Assembly: GCF_002260525.1 (NCBI RefSeq) | Contig: NZ_MRYI01000015.1 | Span: 1 to 64,000, forward strand | Length of the DNA: 64,000 nt | Reading direction: 5' to 3' | Source of the DNA: Hahella sp. CCB-MM4 | GTDB lineage: Bacteria > Pseudomonadota > Gammaproteobacteria > Pseudomonadales > Oleiphilaceae | Shown here: in pieces, positions 1-8,004 of the stretch | Layout: every line of letters starts with the position of its first letter | Numbering within the stretch: position 1 is the first letter of the stretch | Notes under the pieces: generated by a model | What the model saw: the letters and a program-made list of their open reading frames with translations, nothing else | Database searches by the model: none | What the model was told of the DNA's origin: nothing | Program-made: the position numbers and the translations under genes

Positions 1-112
1 GAATGAGCCAGTAGGAAGGCTCATAATGATAAGGGGCAAAAATCCAGTATTCGCCGCCAATGCGGTAGCCCCTCAACTGATGATGCGCGAGGATCAGTTC
101 CTGCAGTTCCAT
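1..112 (-). CDS. 5' end of an unidentified protein gene (cut by window edge)
   Basis: An ATG on the minus strand at 112 opens a frame that stays open to the window edge (37 codons, beginning MELQELILAHHQLRGYRIGG). A weak AGGGA ribosome binding site lies about 8 bases upstream. The peptide is rich in Tyr, Trp and His and does not match a family I recognise. The call rests on the open frame, the start site and plausible composition only, so a chance frame cannot be excluded. Confidence 0.4.
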   Translation of the reverse strand, partial: MELQELILAHHQLRGYRIGGEYWIFAPYHYEPSYWLI

Positions 113-430
113 ATGAAAATTCCCTGTTTTCCTGAAATCAAAGAGCGTGATTTTCTGTCATCCATATCAGGGTTGTCAAAGGAATAGCTATAAATACAGA
201 CACTTAACCATTTAGACATAGGCCGAAATGACTATTAAAAACAAATATCCGAGATAATGTCTGGTCTATTTTTGTGGTGTTTACTGGCGGTCTAGCTGTA
301 AACCTGAGGCAAGTATATTCGCGGCAGAATTTGGGCTTGTCGTTGAAAATCCACCTAGAAACCGATCGGACCCTGTTGGTTTTATCTATTGGATATCTTG
401 GTTACGTCTCTTTGTAGGCTGTTCTGCTTC
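113..430. other. Intergenic region, nothing recognised
   Basis: This AT-leaning stretch lies between the partial gene at the window edge and the exported hypothetical protein. Both genes are on the minus strand, so it holds the 5' region of the first and the 3' region of the second. I see no convincing terminator hairpin, repeat or RNA gene. Confidence 0.5.
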
Positions 431-1228
431 TCAGAAATCCACCCATCTATTTTGCTCTTTGTCCAGCCTTACCCGGATCATTGCGTATTCGTGATTCTCA
501 CCTTCAGTTGACGAACCAACATTTCCTATGAGGATTCTTAACTCCTTAGCATTACAAAGCGCTATTTTTTCACCCAAATATTCAGACAAAAGATAATGCA
601 ATTCAGCACGAACTCTTTTCTCCTGTGACTTAAAGCTGTTTAAAGATTCATAGGCAATACTATAAGCTTCATCTTGAATACACTCTTCCTCTTCAATGTA
701 TACAACATACTCATCATGTAAAAAATGAATTCTCTTCGGATCGTTACCATTCATTAAAGACGCCGCTAACAACTTGATTTTTTCCATAACACTTTGGTGG
801 TTGCCCGCTTCCACCATTAGACCAGCTGAGATAGAAAAAACTACTTCGCGGCCCTCTATATTTGTGCTTCGTACTAAAATTATTCCTGTTCCTTCCACTG
901 AATAATCACATTCAAAGCGATACTCCTTGCTGACCTCTAGAGGCTTTTTGGTTGAGACAATTATCATTGCCAAAAAATCCTCTTTCTCCGTATCACGACA
1001 GCCTGATGCATCGCCAAGAATACGGAATACTGTACCCAGTTCCCATTTAAGCTGTTTTCGTTTGGAATCGGCTTCCTCCGGCTCAAAATAGAAATATGTC
1101 AGCAATGTATCTATATCACCTTCCTCAAAACTATTAACAAACTTCTCTTTAATAGGGTTATCTGAAGCTAAAGCAATAGATGATATCAAGACACATAAAA
1201 CAAATAGAGCGATGCTTTTATAAAACAT
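431..1228 (-). CDS. Exported hypothetical protein, 265 aa
   Basis: I do not recognise the family. The frame could begin 29 codons further upstream, but the ATG at 1228 gives a classical signal peptide (MFYKSIALFVLCVLISS followed by an ALA-S cleavage site), so I prefer it. The mature part is acidic and has several cysteines, two of them in a GCRD and an EECIQDE context, compatible with a periplasmic protein with one or two disulfides. No ribosome binding site is obvious. The gene is AT-rich compared with most of the window and stands alone downstream of the sulfotransferase/PrnB cluster, separated from it by about 260 bp, so membership in that cluster is doubtful. Confidence 0.65.
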   Translation of the reverse strand: MFYKSIALFVLCVLISSIALASDNPIKEKFVNSFEEGDIDTLLTYFYFEPEEADSKRKQLKWELGTVFRILGDASGCRDTEKEDFLAMIIVSTKKPLEVSKEYRFECDYSVEGTGIILVRSTNIEGREVVFSISAGLMVEAGNHQSVMEKIKLLAASLMNGNDPKRIHFLHDEYVVYIEEEECIQDEAYSIAYESLNSFKSQEKRVRAELHYLLSEYLGEKIALCNAKELRILIGNVGSSTEGENHEYAMIRVRLDKEQNRWVDF

Positions 1229-1491
1229 GAGAACCACAAATTGATGACTTAAAACAAAGACTAGCGCTATAGATCTGTGTAAGCATAATAGAGCTTGCTC
1301 ATAACTAATCAACAATTAGCTATCAGCCAAGCAGTGATAAGACAATTCATTGATGAATAATTTTCGTCTAATAGATTATGACGACCTACTCATATGAGGG
1401 GCTACTGGTCGAAATCCGTATGCAAATATTTTAAAAAACCAAAAGCGGGCCCATAAAATTCACGAATCAGAGAAAAACCTGAGCAATTCGA

Positions 1492-2421
1492 TCACAACGC
1501 ATCTTTTCCGTGTTCCAACCAGGCAGCACATTCTGGTGATAGAGTGCGGGTGACCGCTGATTCATATTGAGCAATTTCCTGATCCGTCAGTATATGCTTC
1601 CAGCGGCCATTAGTTCCTTTATGAAAGAAGGCTTCCGGGCCATCCTTGAATTCACCTTCAAACAAGGGAGCGTATTTTTTTGCATCATTCTTCATATTCT
1701 CAAAGGTCACTTCTTCAGCAATGTCGGATCGCCGAGTTGCGGAAAGCGAAACCCCAAGATGGTCCGCGATACGTTGAATTTCGCCGGTTAGGTCGGCCAG
1801 TAAATCAGCAAAGTGCACAAAAATGATATTGGGTAGATGTCTATATTCCCACCAGCTTTGAATAAAGTGAAAGTGTGACCAAAAGGGATATCCATCCTGC
1901 TCCCAGTCAAACCATCCCTTGCTGATCCAATCCGCCCAAAATTCTTGAAAAGTTTCCGGCCTGGGAGGAAATGAAACACCTTCATGACTATTTAGAAGAG
2001 CGAGCAACTCATCAGAGTAGTTGCCGTAGTGGTTCCACAAAGACACGGCAACATCCCGACCATCACGTCCCAATACGATGTATCTAACCTGGGGAAAATA
2101 GGGCAACCCATCCAGGGGCAGATGAGTTTTGATAATGCGACGGTGCGGTTGTGCTTCCAATAACGCGATCAGATCCTGCAACGGATCTTGTTGCGGATCT
2201 GTACGCCAATCCAACCAAGGCGCGATATCCAGCAGCGATTTTGGATTGTAATCCGACAACAACAATTTCACAGCAATCCACTGTGTCCATGTGGTGCCAG
2301 ATTTAATGGAACTCGCTACAACCACATCGCCGTCACAGGGAGAAAATGCATTCCAGCGCGTACTGTCCAGATGATGGTGCTGGTATGTGTGAGAAACGGA
2401 GGGCAACGATTTATTTAGCAT
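1492..2421 (-). CDS. PAPS-dependent sulfotransferase, copy 1
   Basis: The 309-aa protein belongs to the Sulfotransfer_1 family, cytosolic enzymes that move a sulfo group from PAPS to a hydroxyl or amine of a small acceptor. The PAPS 5'-phosphosulfate loop SIKSGTTW is at residues 38-45, the KTHLPL motif with the likely catalytic His100 follows, and the 3'-phosphate motif YIVLGRDGRDVAVSLW is at 114-129. The late GTNGRWK motif matches the RKGxxGDWK signature. The start at 2421 has a GAGG site and overlaps the end of the decarboxylase gene by 7 bp, so the two are translationally coupled. A close paralogue lies at 5249-6199. The acceptor cannot be read from sequence; context suggests a phenolic or indolic amine. 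Confidence 0.9.
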   Translation of the reverse strand: MLNKSLPSVSHTYQHHHLDSTRWNAFSPCDGDVVVASSIKSGTTWTQWIAVKLLLSDYNPKSLLDIAPWLDWRTDPQQDPLQDLIALLEAQPHRRIIKTHLPLDGLPYFPQVRYIVLGRDGRDVAVSLWNHYGNYSDELLALLNSHEGVSFPPRPETFQEFWADWISKGWFDWEQDGYPFWSHFHFIQSWWEYRHLPNIIFVHFADLLADLTGEIQRIADHLGVSLSATRRSDIAEEVTFENMKNDAKKYAPLFEGEFKDGPEAFFHKGTNGRWKHILTDQEIAQYESAVTRTLSPECAAWLEHGKDAL

Positions 2422-3857
2422 CTGGCGGCCTCTTCCAATATATCAACCGCCCTGCGTACGTGGTGTTCTTCTGTTCGTATTTGCCCAATACAAAAGCGTA
2501 AAACGTATCGTCCGTTTAACTTTGTGTGGGTCAGATAAATCTGTCCCTCCTGGTTCACCTTATCGAGGATTCGCTCATTGGTTTGGTTGTCCCCTTTGTG
2601 GCGGAAGCAGACAAGGTTGAGAAAGGGCGGCGCTGCCAGTTCAAAAGAATTTGATTCTTCTATCAGGTCGACAAATAGTTTCGTTAAGCTGACGTGTTTG
2701 CGAATGTGTTTCTGCAATCCTTCGATTCCATAATATCGGATAGTCAACCAAAGTTTCAGCGAGCGGAAACGCCTCCCAAGCGGGATCTGCCAATCTCGAT
2801 AATCGATCACGTCGCCGGTTTCAGTCGCCACATTCTTCAAGTATTCCGGCAAAATGGAGAGCGCATTAGTCAACGCGGTTTTATCGGCGACATAAAAGCA
2901 GTCACAGTCATGATTGACTAACAGCCATTTATGCGGGTTAAAACAATAACTGTCCGCATGTTCCAGCCCCTGATGCAGATATTGATACTCAGGACACACT
3001 GCAGCCGAGCCCGCCATAGCGGCATCCACGTGCAGCCACACTCCTTCTCGTTGACAAGTACGACCAATTTCCGAGACGGGGTCAACCGCCAATGATGATG
3101 TAGTGCCTATCGTGGCGCACACAAAACAGGGTACCAGACCGTCCTGTCGATCTTTTGCTATTTGTGCGGCAAGCGCATCAGGCAGCATCGCAAAGTTATC
3201 GTTCACATTGATCAGGCGCAGGTTTTCACTACCAAGACCGGTAATACGAACGGCCTTTTCTATCGATGAATGGGTTTGGGTGGAACAGTAAGCAACCAGT
3301 TTGTCTTGGTAGCCCGCCCGGTTGCTTCGTCCTTCTGTCGCACGCTCGCGAGCCGCCAATAACGCACATAGAGTGGCGCTACTGGCATAATCCTGCAGCA
3401 CGCCGCCGCCCGTCCCCGTGGATTTAAATTTGTCCGGCAAATCTAACATCTCTACCAGCCAGTCCAGCACGTGGGTTTCCAATTCTGTGCAGGCCGGACT
3501 GGTCACCCATAACATACCTTGAACCCCTAGTCCGGCGCATAACAGCTCTCCCAAAACCGAAGGAGCGGAACATGAGGTGGGGAAATAAGCAAAGAAATTT
3601 GGCGATTGCCAATGGGTCAGGCCGGGCAAGATGATGTTTTCAAGATCTTTGACCACATCCTCCAAGGATTCGCCAACGCTGGGAGGTGAAGGGGGTAATC
3701 GTGAGCGCACTTCGTTTGGAGCTACCTGCGAAAGAACCGGGAACTCCTCCACCCGCCCCCAGTAATCAGCAATCCAGTCAATGATCTGGTATCCCTGCCG
3801 ACGAAATTCCTCTGGGGTCATATGAAGATCTGTTGCGGAAGGTGTTTTATTTTTCAT
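2415..3857 (-). CDS. Aromatic-L-amino-acid decarboxylase (PLP group II)
   Basis: The 480-aa protein closely follows the DOPA/tyrosine/tryptophan decarboxylase family, which turns aromatic amino acids into arylalkylamines. The N-terminal substrate region THWQSPNFFAYFP is at 81-93, the PLP-stacking His196 lies in TQTHSSIEKA, the pyridine-nitrogen Asp278 in HVDAAMAG, and the Schiff-base Lys310 in NPHKW. The flexible-loop catalytic Tyr is kept (Tyr339 in EYLKN), followed by DYRDWQIPLGRRFRSLK. Keeping both His196 and Tyr339 favours decarboxylation over the aldehyde-synthase reaction of some relatives. One first-shell position, Tyr in animal enzymes (SPYFFAYFP), is Asn87 here. The gene starts 22 bp after the PrnB-like gene and overlaps the sulfotransferase, indicating one operon. 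The exact amino acid used is unknown. Confidence 0.92.
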   Translation of the reverse strand: MKNKTPSATDLHMTPEEFRRQGYQIIDWIADYWGRVEEFPVLSQVAPNEVRSRLPPSPPSVGESLEDVVKDLENIILPGLTHWQSPNFFAYFPTSCSAPSVLGELLCAGLGVQGMLWVTSPACTELETHVLDWLVEMLDLPDKFKSTGTGGGVLQDYASSATLCALLAARERATEGRSNRAGYQDKLVAYCSTQTHSSIEKAVRITGLGSENLRLINVNDNFAMLPDALAAQIAKDRQDGLVPCFVCATIGTTSSLAVDPVSEIGRTCQREGVWLHVDAAMAGSAAVCPEYQYLHQGLEHADSYCFNPHKWLLVNHDCDCFYVADKTALTNALSILPEYLKNVATETGDVIDYRDWQIPLGRRFRSLKLWLTIRYYGIEGLQKHIRKHVSLTKLFVDLIEESNSFELAAPPFLNLVCFRHKGDNQTNERILDKVNQEGQIYLTHTKLNGRYVLRFCIGQIRTEEHHVRRAVDILEEAARC

Positions 3858-3879
3858 GCGAGCTATCCCTGATAATTAA

Positions 3880-4950
3880 TTAGTGTGAACAGACCCTGAT
3901 ATTTCCTAATGCCGTTTTGATTCGCATGCGATTATGCTGTGTATGCTCGGCCAAGCGATGCAAAATTTCCATGTCATAACCGCCGCTCCCTTTTGAATTC
4001 CGCTCTCGAATACTAAAATTCTCCTCCGCTACTTTGATGTGCGGATAGCGGAATTTAACCAGCACTTTCAATATCTCTAACAAGGCAATGGCCACCGCTT
4101 CAACCTTACACGGATTCCTCTCTTTTAAGGCTCTCTCGGTTACAGAAACATAGGATTCCGCCAACCCTTGCAGCCTCCGGTAATCTCTAATAACAATCGG
4201 TGAATATTCGATATTGTGTTCAAAATACCTGTGGTAATCAGCGTCCGGACAATCGACCCCCCACATAGCCCAATCAATAAGAAGTAGAGGGAGTTGTGCA
4301 GCACTGTGTCCAGCCCATAAACGCCCCCCTATCTTCAGTGGCTCAAAGTAAGGTCGAAGTATGTAGGAAAAGGTTTCGGGAGAAATCTTTCTCTTTACCG
4401 TGACAATCGATGAAGTCAAAATTTGCAAGCAACCGGCACACCTAAGCAGTAAATCTGCGCATTCCTGACTTTCGGGATCAAACGCTTCTGCTACTGGAAA
4501 CAGGCAAAGTAGCTTTAAAAGGTCCTCGATTGACGTGCTAAGAAGTTCGATAAAAAGAAGCTCTTCATCCATCCCTGTGAAGCTACGCCTTCTTTTGCCT
4601 GATGGATTGCGAATAGAGTATGAGTAGACATTATCTCTCGGTATCTCTTGAGTAATTTTGGATATACTTAACAAGAACTGTTCCAGCCCCGGAATTTCAT
4701 CCAAACTTGCGCCATGCCTGAGCAAAGAAGAAGCCAAGAAACATAAATCTCTTGTCATTGCATGTGCAGTTATCTGCGAGATGTATTGCGTCTGCACGCT
4801 AGATAGTGCGAGGCTGTTCCCTTTTTTAATAATGCCTTTTACATGGCATAGGTGATTGCAATGATGAAACTCATCCATAAAGAATTCATCTAGCGAGAAC
4901 GGATCCAGGAGGGATATTTGTTTCGTTGACTCAATCAATCCTTCGATCAT
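3880..4950 (-). CDS. PrnB-like haem protein (IDO/TDO superfamily)
   Basis: This 356-aa protein resembles PrnB (monodechloroaminopyrrolnitrin synthase; DUF1864 family), a haem enzyme with the indoleamine/tryptophan dioxygenase fold that rearranges 7-chlorotryptophan. Shared landmarks, compared from memory of PrnB, are RSFTGMDEE, ISPETFSYILRPYFEPLKIG, FRYPHIKVAE with the predicted haem-ligand His304, and SKGSGGYD near the C-terminus. The overall length is close to that of PrnB (about 361). The ATG at 4950 is chosen because AGGAAG lies 7 bases upstream; a start 12 codons earlier is possible. The coding sequence is visibly AT-richer than the adjacent decarboxylase. The rest of the pyrrolnitrin pathway is missing, so the substrate is probably not chlorotryptophan; an aromatic amino acid or amine is more likely. 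No signal peptide is seen, so it should be cytoplasmic. Confidence 0.82.
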   Translation of the reverse strand: MIEGLIESTKQISLLDPFSLDEFFMDEFHHCNHLCHVKGIIKKGNSLALSSVQTQYISQITAHAMTRDLCFLASSLLRHGASLDEIPGLEQFLLSISKITQEIPRDNVYSYSIRNPSGKRRRSFTGMDEELLFIELLSTSIEDLLKLLCLFPVAEAFDPESQECADLLLRCAGCLQILTSSIVTVKRKISPETFSYILRPYFEPLKIGGRLWAGHSAAQLPLLLIDWAMWGVDCPDADYHRYFEHNIEYSPIVIRDYRRLQGLAESYVSVTERALKERNPCKVEAVAIALLEILKVLVKFRYPHIKVAEENFSIRERNSKGSGGYDMEILHRLAEHTQHNRMRIKTALGNIRVCSH

Positions 4951-5085
4951 TTTGCATCTTCCTAACTTTGTGTAACGTTCCGTCACATTGAGGAAAAGGC
5001 TTAAGTAGTAGTCCCTTTTATCATCCGAGATTGCGCAACCATCTGATTAGCTTCAAAGGATACGCTCATCACAAGATGTTACCGC

Positions 5086-5229
5086 TCAGGTGATTTTGAT
5101 TAAGTATGTGCTATTCCGGTCAGGATGCAAGAAACTACCTCTCACCAGATATAGTGGTGATAGACCTCGTTCATGCAGCCACGGGAGGTATGTAACCGTG
5201 CCAACCCAACCCCATGATCTGTCGCCCAT
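5086..5229 (-). CDS. Possible small gene, 47 aa, Trp/Tyr-rich
   Basis: A frame of 47 codons starts at 5229 behind a strong AGGAG placed 6 bases upstream and begins 19 bp after the stop of the second sulfotransferase gene. The peptide begins MGDRSWGWVGTVTYLPWLHE and has four Trp-Tyr clusters in its first half, with no membrane segment and no known family. Its position inside the sulfotransferase/PrnB/decarboxylase cluster makes it worth noting: it could be a small accessory protein or a peptide substrate. The remaining 135 bp to the PrnB-like start contain no other frame of note. With a single sequence it could equally be a chance frame. Confidence 0.35.
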   Translation of the reverse strand: MGDRSWGWVGTVTYLPWLHERGLSPLYLVRGSFLHPDRNSTYLIKIT

Positions 5230-5248
5230 TTTTGACTCCTTGAAAAAT

Positions 5249-6199
5249 TCAAAATGTCTCACTGACATACTGGGCTGTTGAATCACGCGTCGAGCCATGC
5301 TCCAACCACACAGCACAATCCGGGGACAAAGTCCGGGCGACCGCTAGTTCGTATTGGACGATTTGCTGCTCCGTCAGTATATATTTCCAACGGCCATTAG
5401 TTCCTTTATTAAAAAATCGCTTCGGACCATCTTTCAACGCGCCTTTAGGCACGGGAGCGTATTTTTCCGCTGCATTTTTCATATTCTCAAATGTCAGTTC
5501 TTCAGCGATTTCGGATCGCCGGGACTCTGAAAGCGAAATCCCAAGATGATCTGCGATACCCTGAATATTTCCGGGTAGATCAGCCAACAAGTCAGCGAAG
5601 TGCACAAAAAGAATATTGGGCAAATACCTGAAATCCCACCAGGTTTGGATAAAATGCAAATGTGACCAATAGGGATAGCCGTCGTGTTCCCACTCAAACC
5701 ATCCTTTGCTGATCCAGTCCGCCCAGAATTCATTAAAGGTGCTGGATCGTGGGAAAGGAGCGCCTTCGTAGCTGTTTAAATACGCAAGGAACTCGTCGGA
5801 GTAATCTTCGCAGTGGTTCCATAAAGATAAAGCCACATCCCGTCCGTCACGTCCCAGCACGATATACCTAGCCTGGGGGGAATAGGGTAATCCGTCCAAG
5901 GGGAGATGAGTTTTGATTACACGCCGATGTTTTTGAGCCTCCAACAGCGCAATTGGATCTTGTTTCGTGTCTTTGCCTGGGTACGGTCGCCTTTCCAACC
6001 AGGGTGAAATATCCTGCAATCGTAAATCGCGATTTGGAAATAGTAATTTCAACGTAATCCACTGTGTCCAGGTGGTGCCCGATTTCATGGAACTCGCTAT
6101 GATGATATCGTCGGCTCGGGGCGAAAAAGCATTCCAGCGCGTGCTGTCCAGCAGGTGATTTTGGTATGTGTGTGAAACCGTGGGCAGTGCTTTTTTCAT
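5249..6199 (-). CDS. PAPS-dependent sulfotransferase, copy 2
   Basis: The 316-aa Sulfotransfer_1 protein is a close paralogue of the one at 1492-2421, colinear over almost its whole length. It has SMKSGTTW at 37-44, KTHLPL with His98, YIVLGRDGRDVALSLWNH and GTNGRWKYILT. Its C-terminus is about ten residues longer (ending TAQYVSETF). It is the first gene of the cluster. The ribosome binding AGGA sits in the loop of a short inverted repeat (AATTGG at 6201-6206, CCAATT at 6216-6221) immediately before the start codon. The retained paralogues may act on different positions or different acceptors; the sequence does not say which. Confidence 0.9.
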   Translation of the reverse strand: MKKALPTVSHTYQNHLLDSTRWNAFSPRADDIIIASSMKSGTTWTQWITLKLLFPNRDLRLQDISPWLERRPYPGKDTKQDPIALLEAQKHRRVIKTHLPLDGLPYSPQARYIVLGRDGRDVALSLWNHCEDYSDEFLAYLNSYEGAPFPRSSTFNEFWADWISKGWFEWEHDGYPYWSHLHFIQTWWDFRYLPNILFVHFADLLADLPGNIQGIADHLGISLSESRRSEIAEELTFENMKNAAEKYAPVPKGALKDGPKRFFNKGTNGRWKYILTEQQIVQYELAVARTLSPDCAVWLEHGSTRDSTAQYVSETF

Positions 6200-6478
6200 T
6201 AATTGGCATCCTTTTCCAATTTTAATGACTTACTCTCCTGAACACCTCTCTTATGGTGGCGATCATACTACCTAATTTGGTGTCCGGGATTATTAGACCA
6301 CTACACATTGGTGATTTTGCTATCTCAACTTCTGCAAAAAATAATCTTATTACAGTTCATACTGAGTCATGGGTTTTAGCAAGTTCCGAAGTGGTCAAAG
6401 CTACCAGTTTGTTAATTGCCAACTCCCTGTTACCGAGGTCCGCTCACAAAACACAAACATTAATATGCTTCCACAACA

Positions 6479-7663
6479 TCAAACACTATTACCCGCCGCA
6501 AACCCGGACGCCCAGGCCCACTGGAAATTGTGACCACCTAAGTGTCCGGTTACATCGACCACTTCGCCGATAAAATACAAACCTTCCTGTAAATTGGACA
6601 TCATGGTTTTGGAGGAGATTTCCTTTGTATTGACGCCACCTAAGGTCACTTCTGCTGTGCGGTATCCTTCTGTGCCGTTGGGTTTGATCTTGAGATCGGA
6701 CAAAACGGCGGCGATGTCCGTCAGGCGTTGGTTGGAGTAGCTTTGCATATTGCCGGACCAGCCTTTCCACTCACAGAGAATCTGCGCCAGACGCTTTGGT
6801 AAAATTTGCGACAGCATCTGTTCCAGGGATTTGTTGGGGGCCTCCTGTCGCCATTGTTTGAGAGTGGCCTCCAGGTCTGTGTCCGGCATGAGACGGATAT
6901 GTACATCCTCTCCGGGATTCCAATAACTGGAAATCTGTAGAATGCCGGGTCCGCTAAGTCCTCGATGAGTAAAGAGAATGGGCTCTTTAAAGCTGATGTC
7001 GTTCGCCGTCACCACAGCATCAGCGGCTATTCCGGAAATGGGAGAAAAACGTTCCAGATCAGCGGGCTGGAGCGTCAATGGCACCAACCCTGCCCTTGTT
7101 GGTAATACCTGATGCCCAAACTGCTCGGCGATTTTATATCCGAAAGGTGTGGCCCCCATGGTGGGAATGGACAGCCCTCCGGTAGCAACCACGAGTGCTT
7201 CACACTGAACCTCACCGGCGGTGGTCTGCAATAGAAAACCTTCCTTTGATGCTTCTATCGAATTGATGGTAGTTTTCAGGGAAACCTCAACACCCGCCCA
7301 GTCGGCCTCGGCTAGTAGCATGCTAAGGATATCCTTGGCACTATGTTGACAGAATAATTGTCCGGGTGTTTTTTCAAAGTATTCGATACCGTGCCTTTCC
7401 ACCCACTCCAGAAAGTGATGAGGGGTATATCGCTTCAAGGCGGAAATACAAAAATGAGGGTTGTCCGAGAGGAAGTTAGCCGGGGTGGAATTCAAATGGG
7501 TAAAATTGCATCGCCCGCCTCCTGACATCAGGATCTTCTTTCCGGGCTTGTTGGCATGATCCAGCACCCGCACTTTTCTACCTCTGTAGCCGGCAGTAAT
7601 AGCACACATCAGCCCGGCAGCCCCGGCCCCTATGACCACCACATCAACAATTGTACGACTCAA
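6479..7663 (-). CDS. HI0933-like FAD/NAD(P)-dependent oxidoreductase
   Basis: This is a 394-aa flavoprotein of the HI0933/YhiN family, cytosolic and of unknown physiological substrate. The dinucleotide-binding VVIGAGAAGLMCA lies at the N-terminus, followed by the family hallmark KKILMSGGGRCNFT and, at the C-terminus, GLYFIGEVVDVTGHLGG with a terminal AWASGFAAG. The start chosen is TTG at 7663: it puts the Rossmann motif about ten residues in, as usual for the family, and has GGAG 7 bases upstream. Longer ATG starts at 7732 or 7777 would overlap the DUF2835 gene and add a non-homologous extension. Confidence 0.9.
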   Translation of the reverse strand: MSRTIVDVVVIGAGAAGLMCAITAGYRGRKVRVLDHANKPGKKILMSGGGRCNFTHLNSTPANFLSDNPHFCISALKRYTPHHFLEWVERHGIEYFEKTPGQLFCQHSAKDILSMLLAEADWAGVEVSLKTTINSIEASKEGFLLQTTAGEVQCEALVVATGGLSIPTMGATPFGYKIAEQFGHQVLPTRAGLVPLTLQPADLERFSPISGIAADAVVTANDISFKEPILFTHRGLSGPGILQISSYWNPGEDVHIRLMPDTDLEATLKQWRQEAPNKSLEQMLSQILPKRLAQILCEWKGWSGNMQSYSNQRLTDIAAVLSDLKIKPNGTEGYRTAEVTLGGVNTKEISSKTMMSNLQEGLYFIGEVVDVTGHLGGHNFQWAWASGFAAGNSV

Positions 7664-7688
7664 TGAAAACTCCGATATGACAAGCCAC

Positions 7689-7913
7689 TTACGGTTCCAA
7701 ACGCTCAATGCGCTGGAACTTATTGTTATCATCAAAATAGATGACAAAAGTACCGTGCACCCCTTCGCGGGTGACAAAGCGCTGCAGGATACCGGTGGGG
7801 AACTGAACCCTGAGTCCGTCCCGACTGACCGTCTCCACCATGCTGGCGACCCGCTGATAGTGTTTTAGATATTCATCCGCCGATATATTCAGATCGACGA
7901 TTATCTGTCTCAT
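7689..7913 (-). CDS. DUF2835 family small protein
   Basis: The 74-aa protein has the DUF2835 pattern: an N-terminal LNISADEYLKHYQ, then VQFPTGILQRFVTREGVHG and a final KFQRIERL. Such proteins are small, soluble and uncharacterised in Pseudomonas relatives. The ATG at 7913 gives the usual family N-terminus; an in-frame ATG at 7937 would add eight residues. It precedes the HI0933-like gene by 25 bp, so the two are probably co-transcribed. Confidence 0.75.
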   Translation of the reverse strand: MRQIIVDLNISADEYLKHYQRVASMVETVSRDGLRVQFPTGILQRFVTREGVHGTFVIYFDDNNKFQRIERLEP

Positions 7914-8004
7914 AGAAAAGCCCGATGCAGCATTCACGATGCGGCCTATGGTACCACAGAGGCCTATTATGGTTGGCCAAAGATAGACAACATTTTTGGC
8001 TAAT

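Noticed and set aside
1492-6199. Pyrrolnitrin biosynthesis cluster
   Set aside because: Only the PrnB-like member is present; tryptophan halogenase, PrnC halogenase and the PrnD oxygenase are missing.
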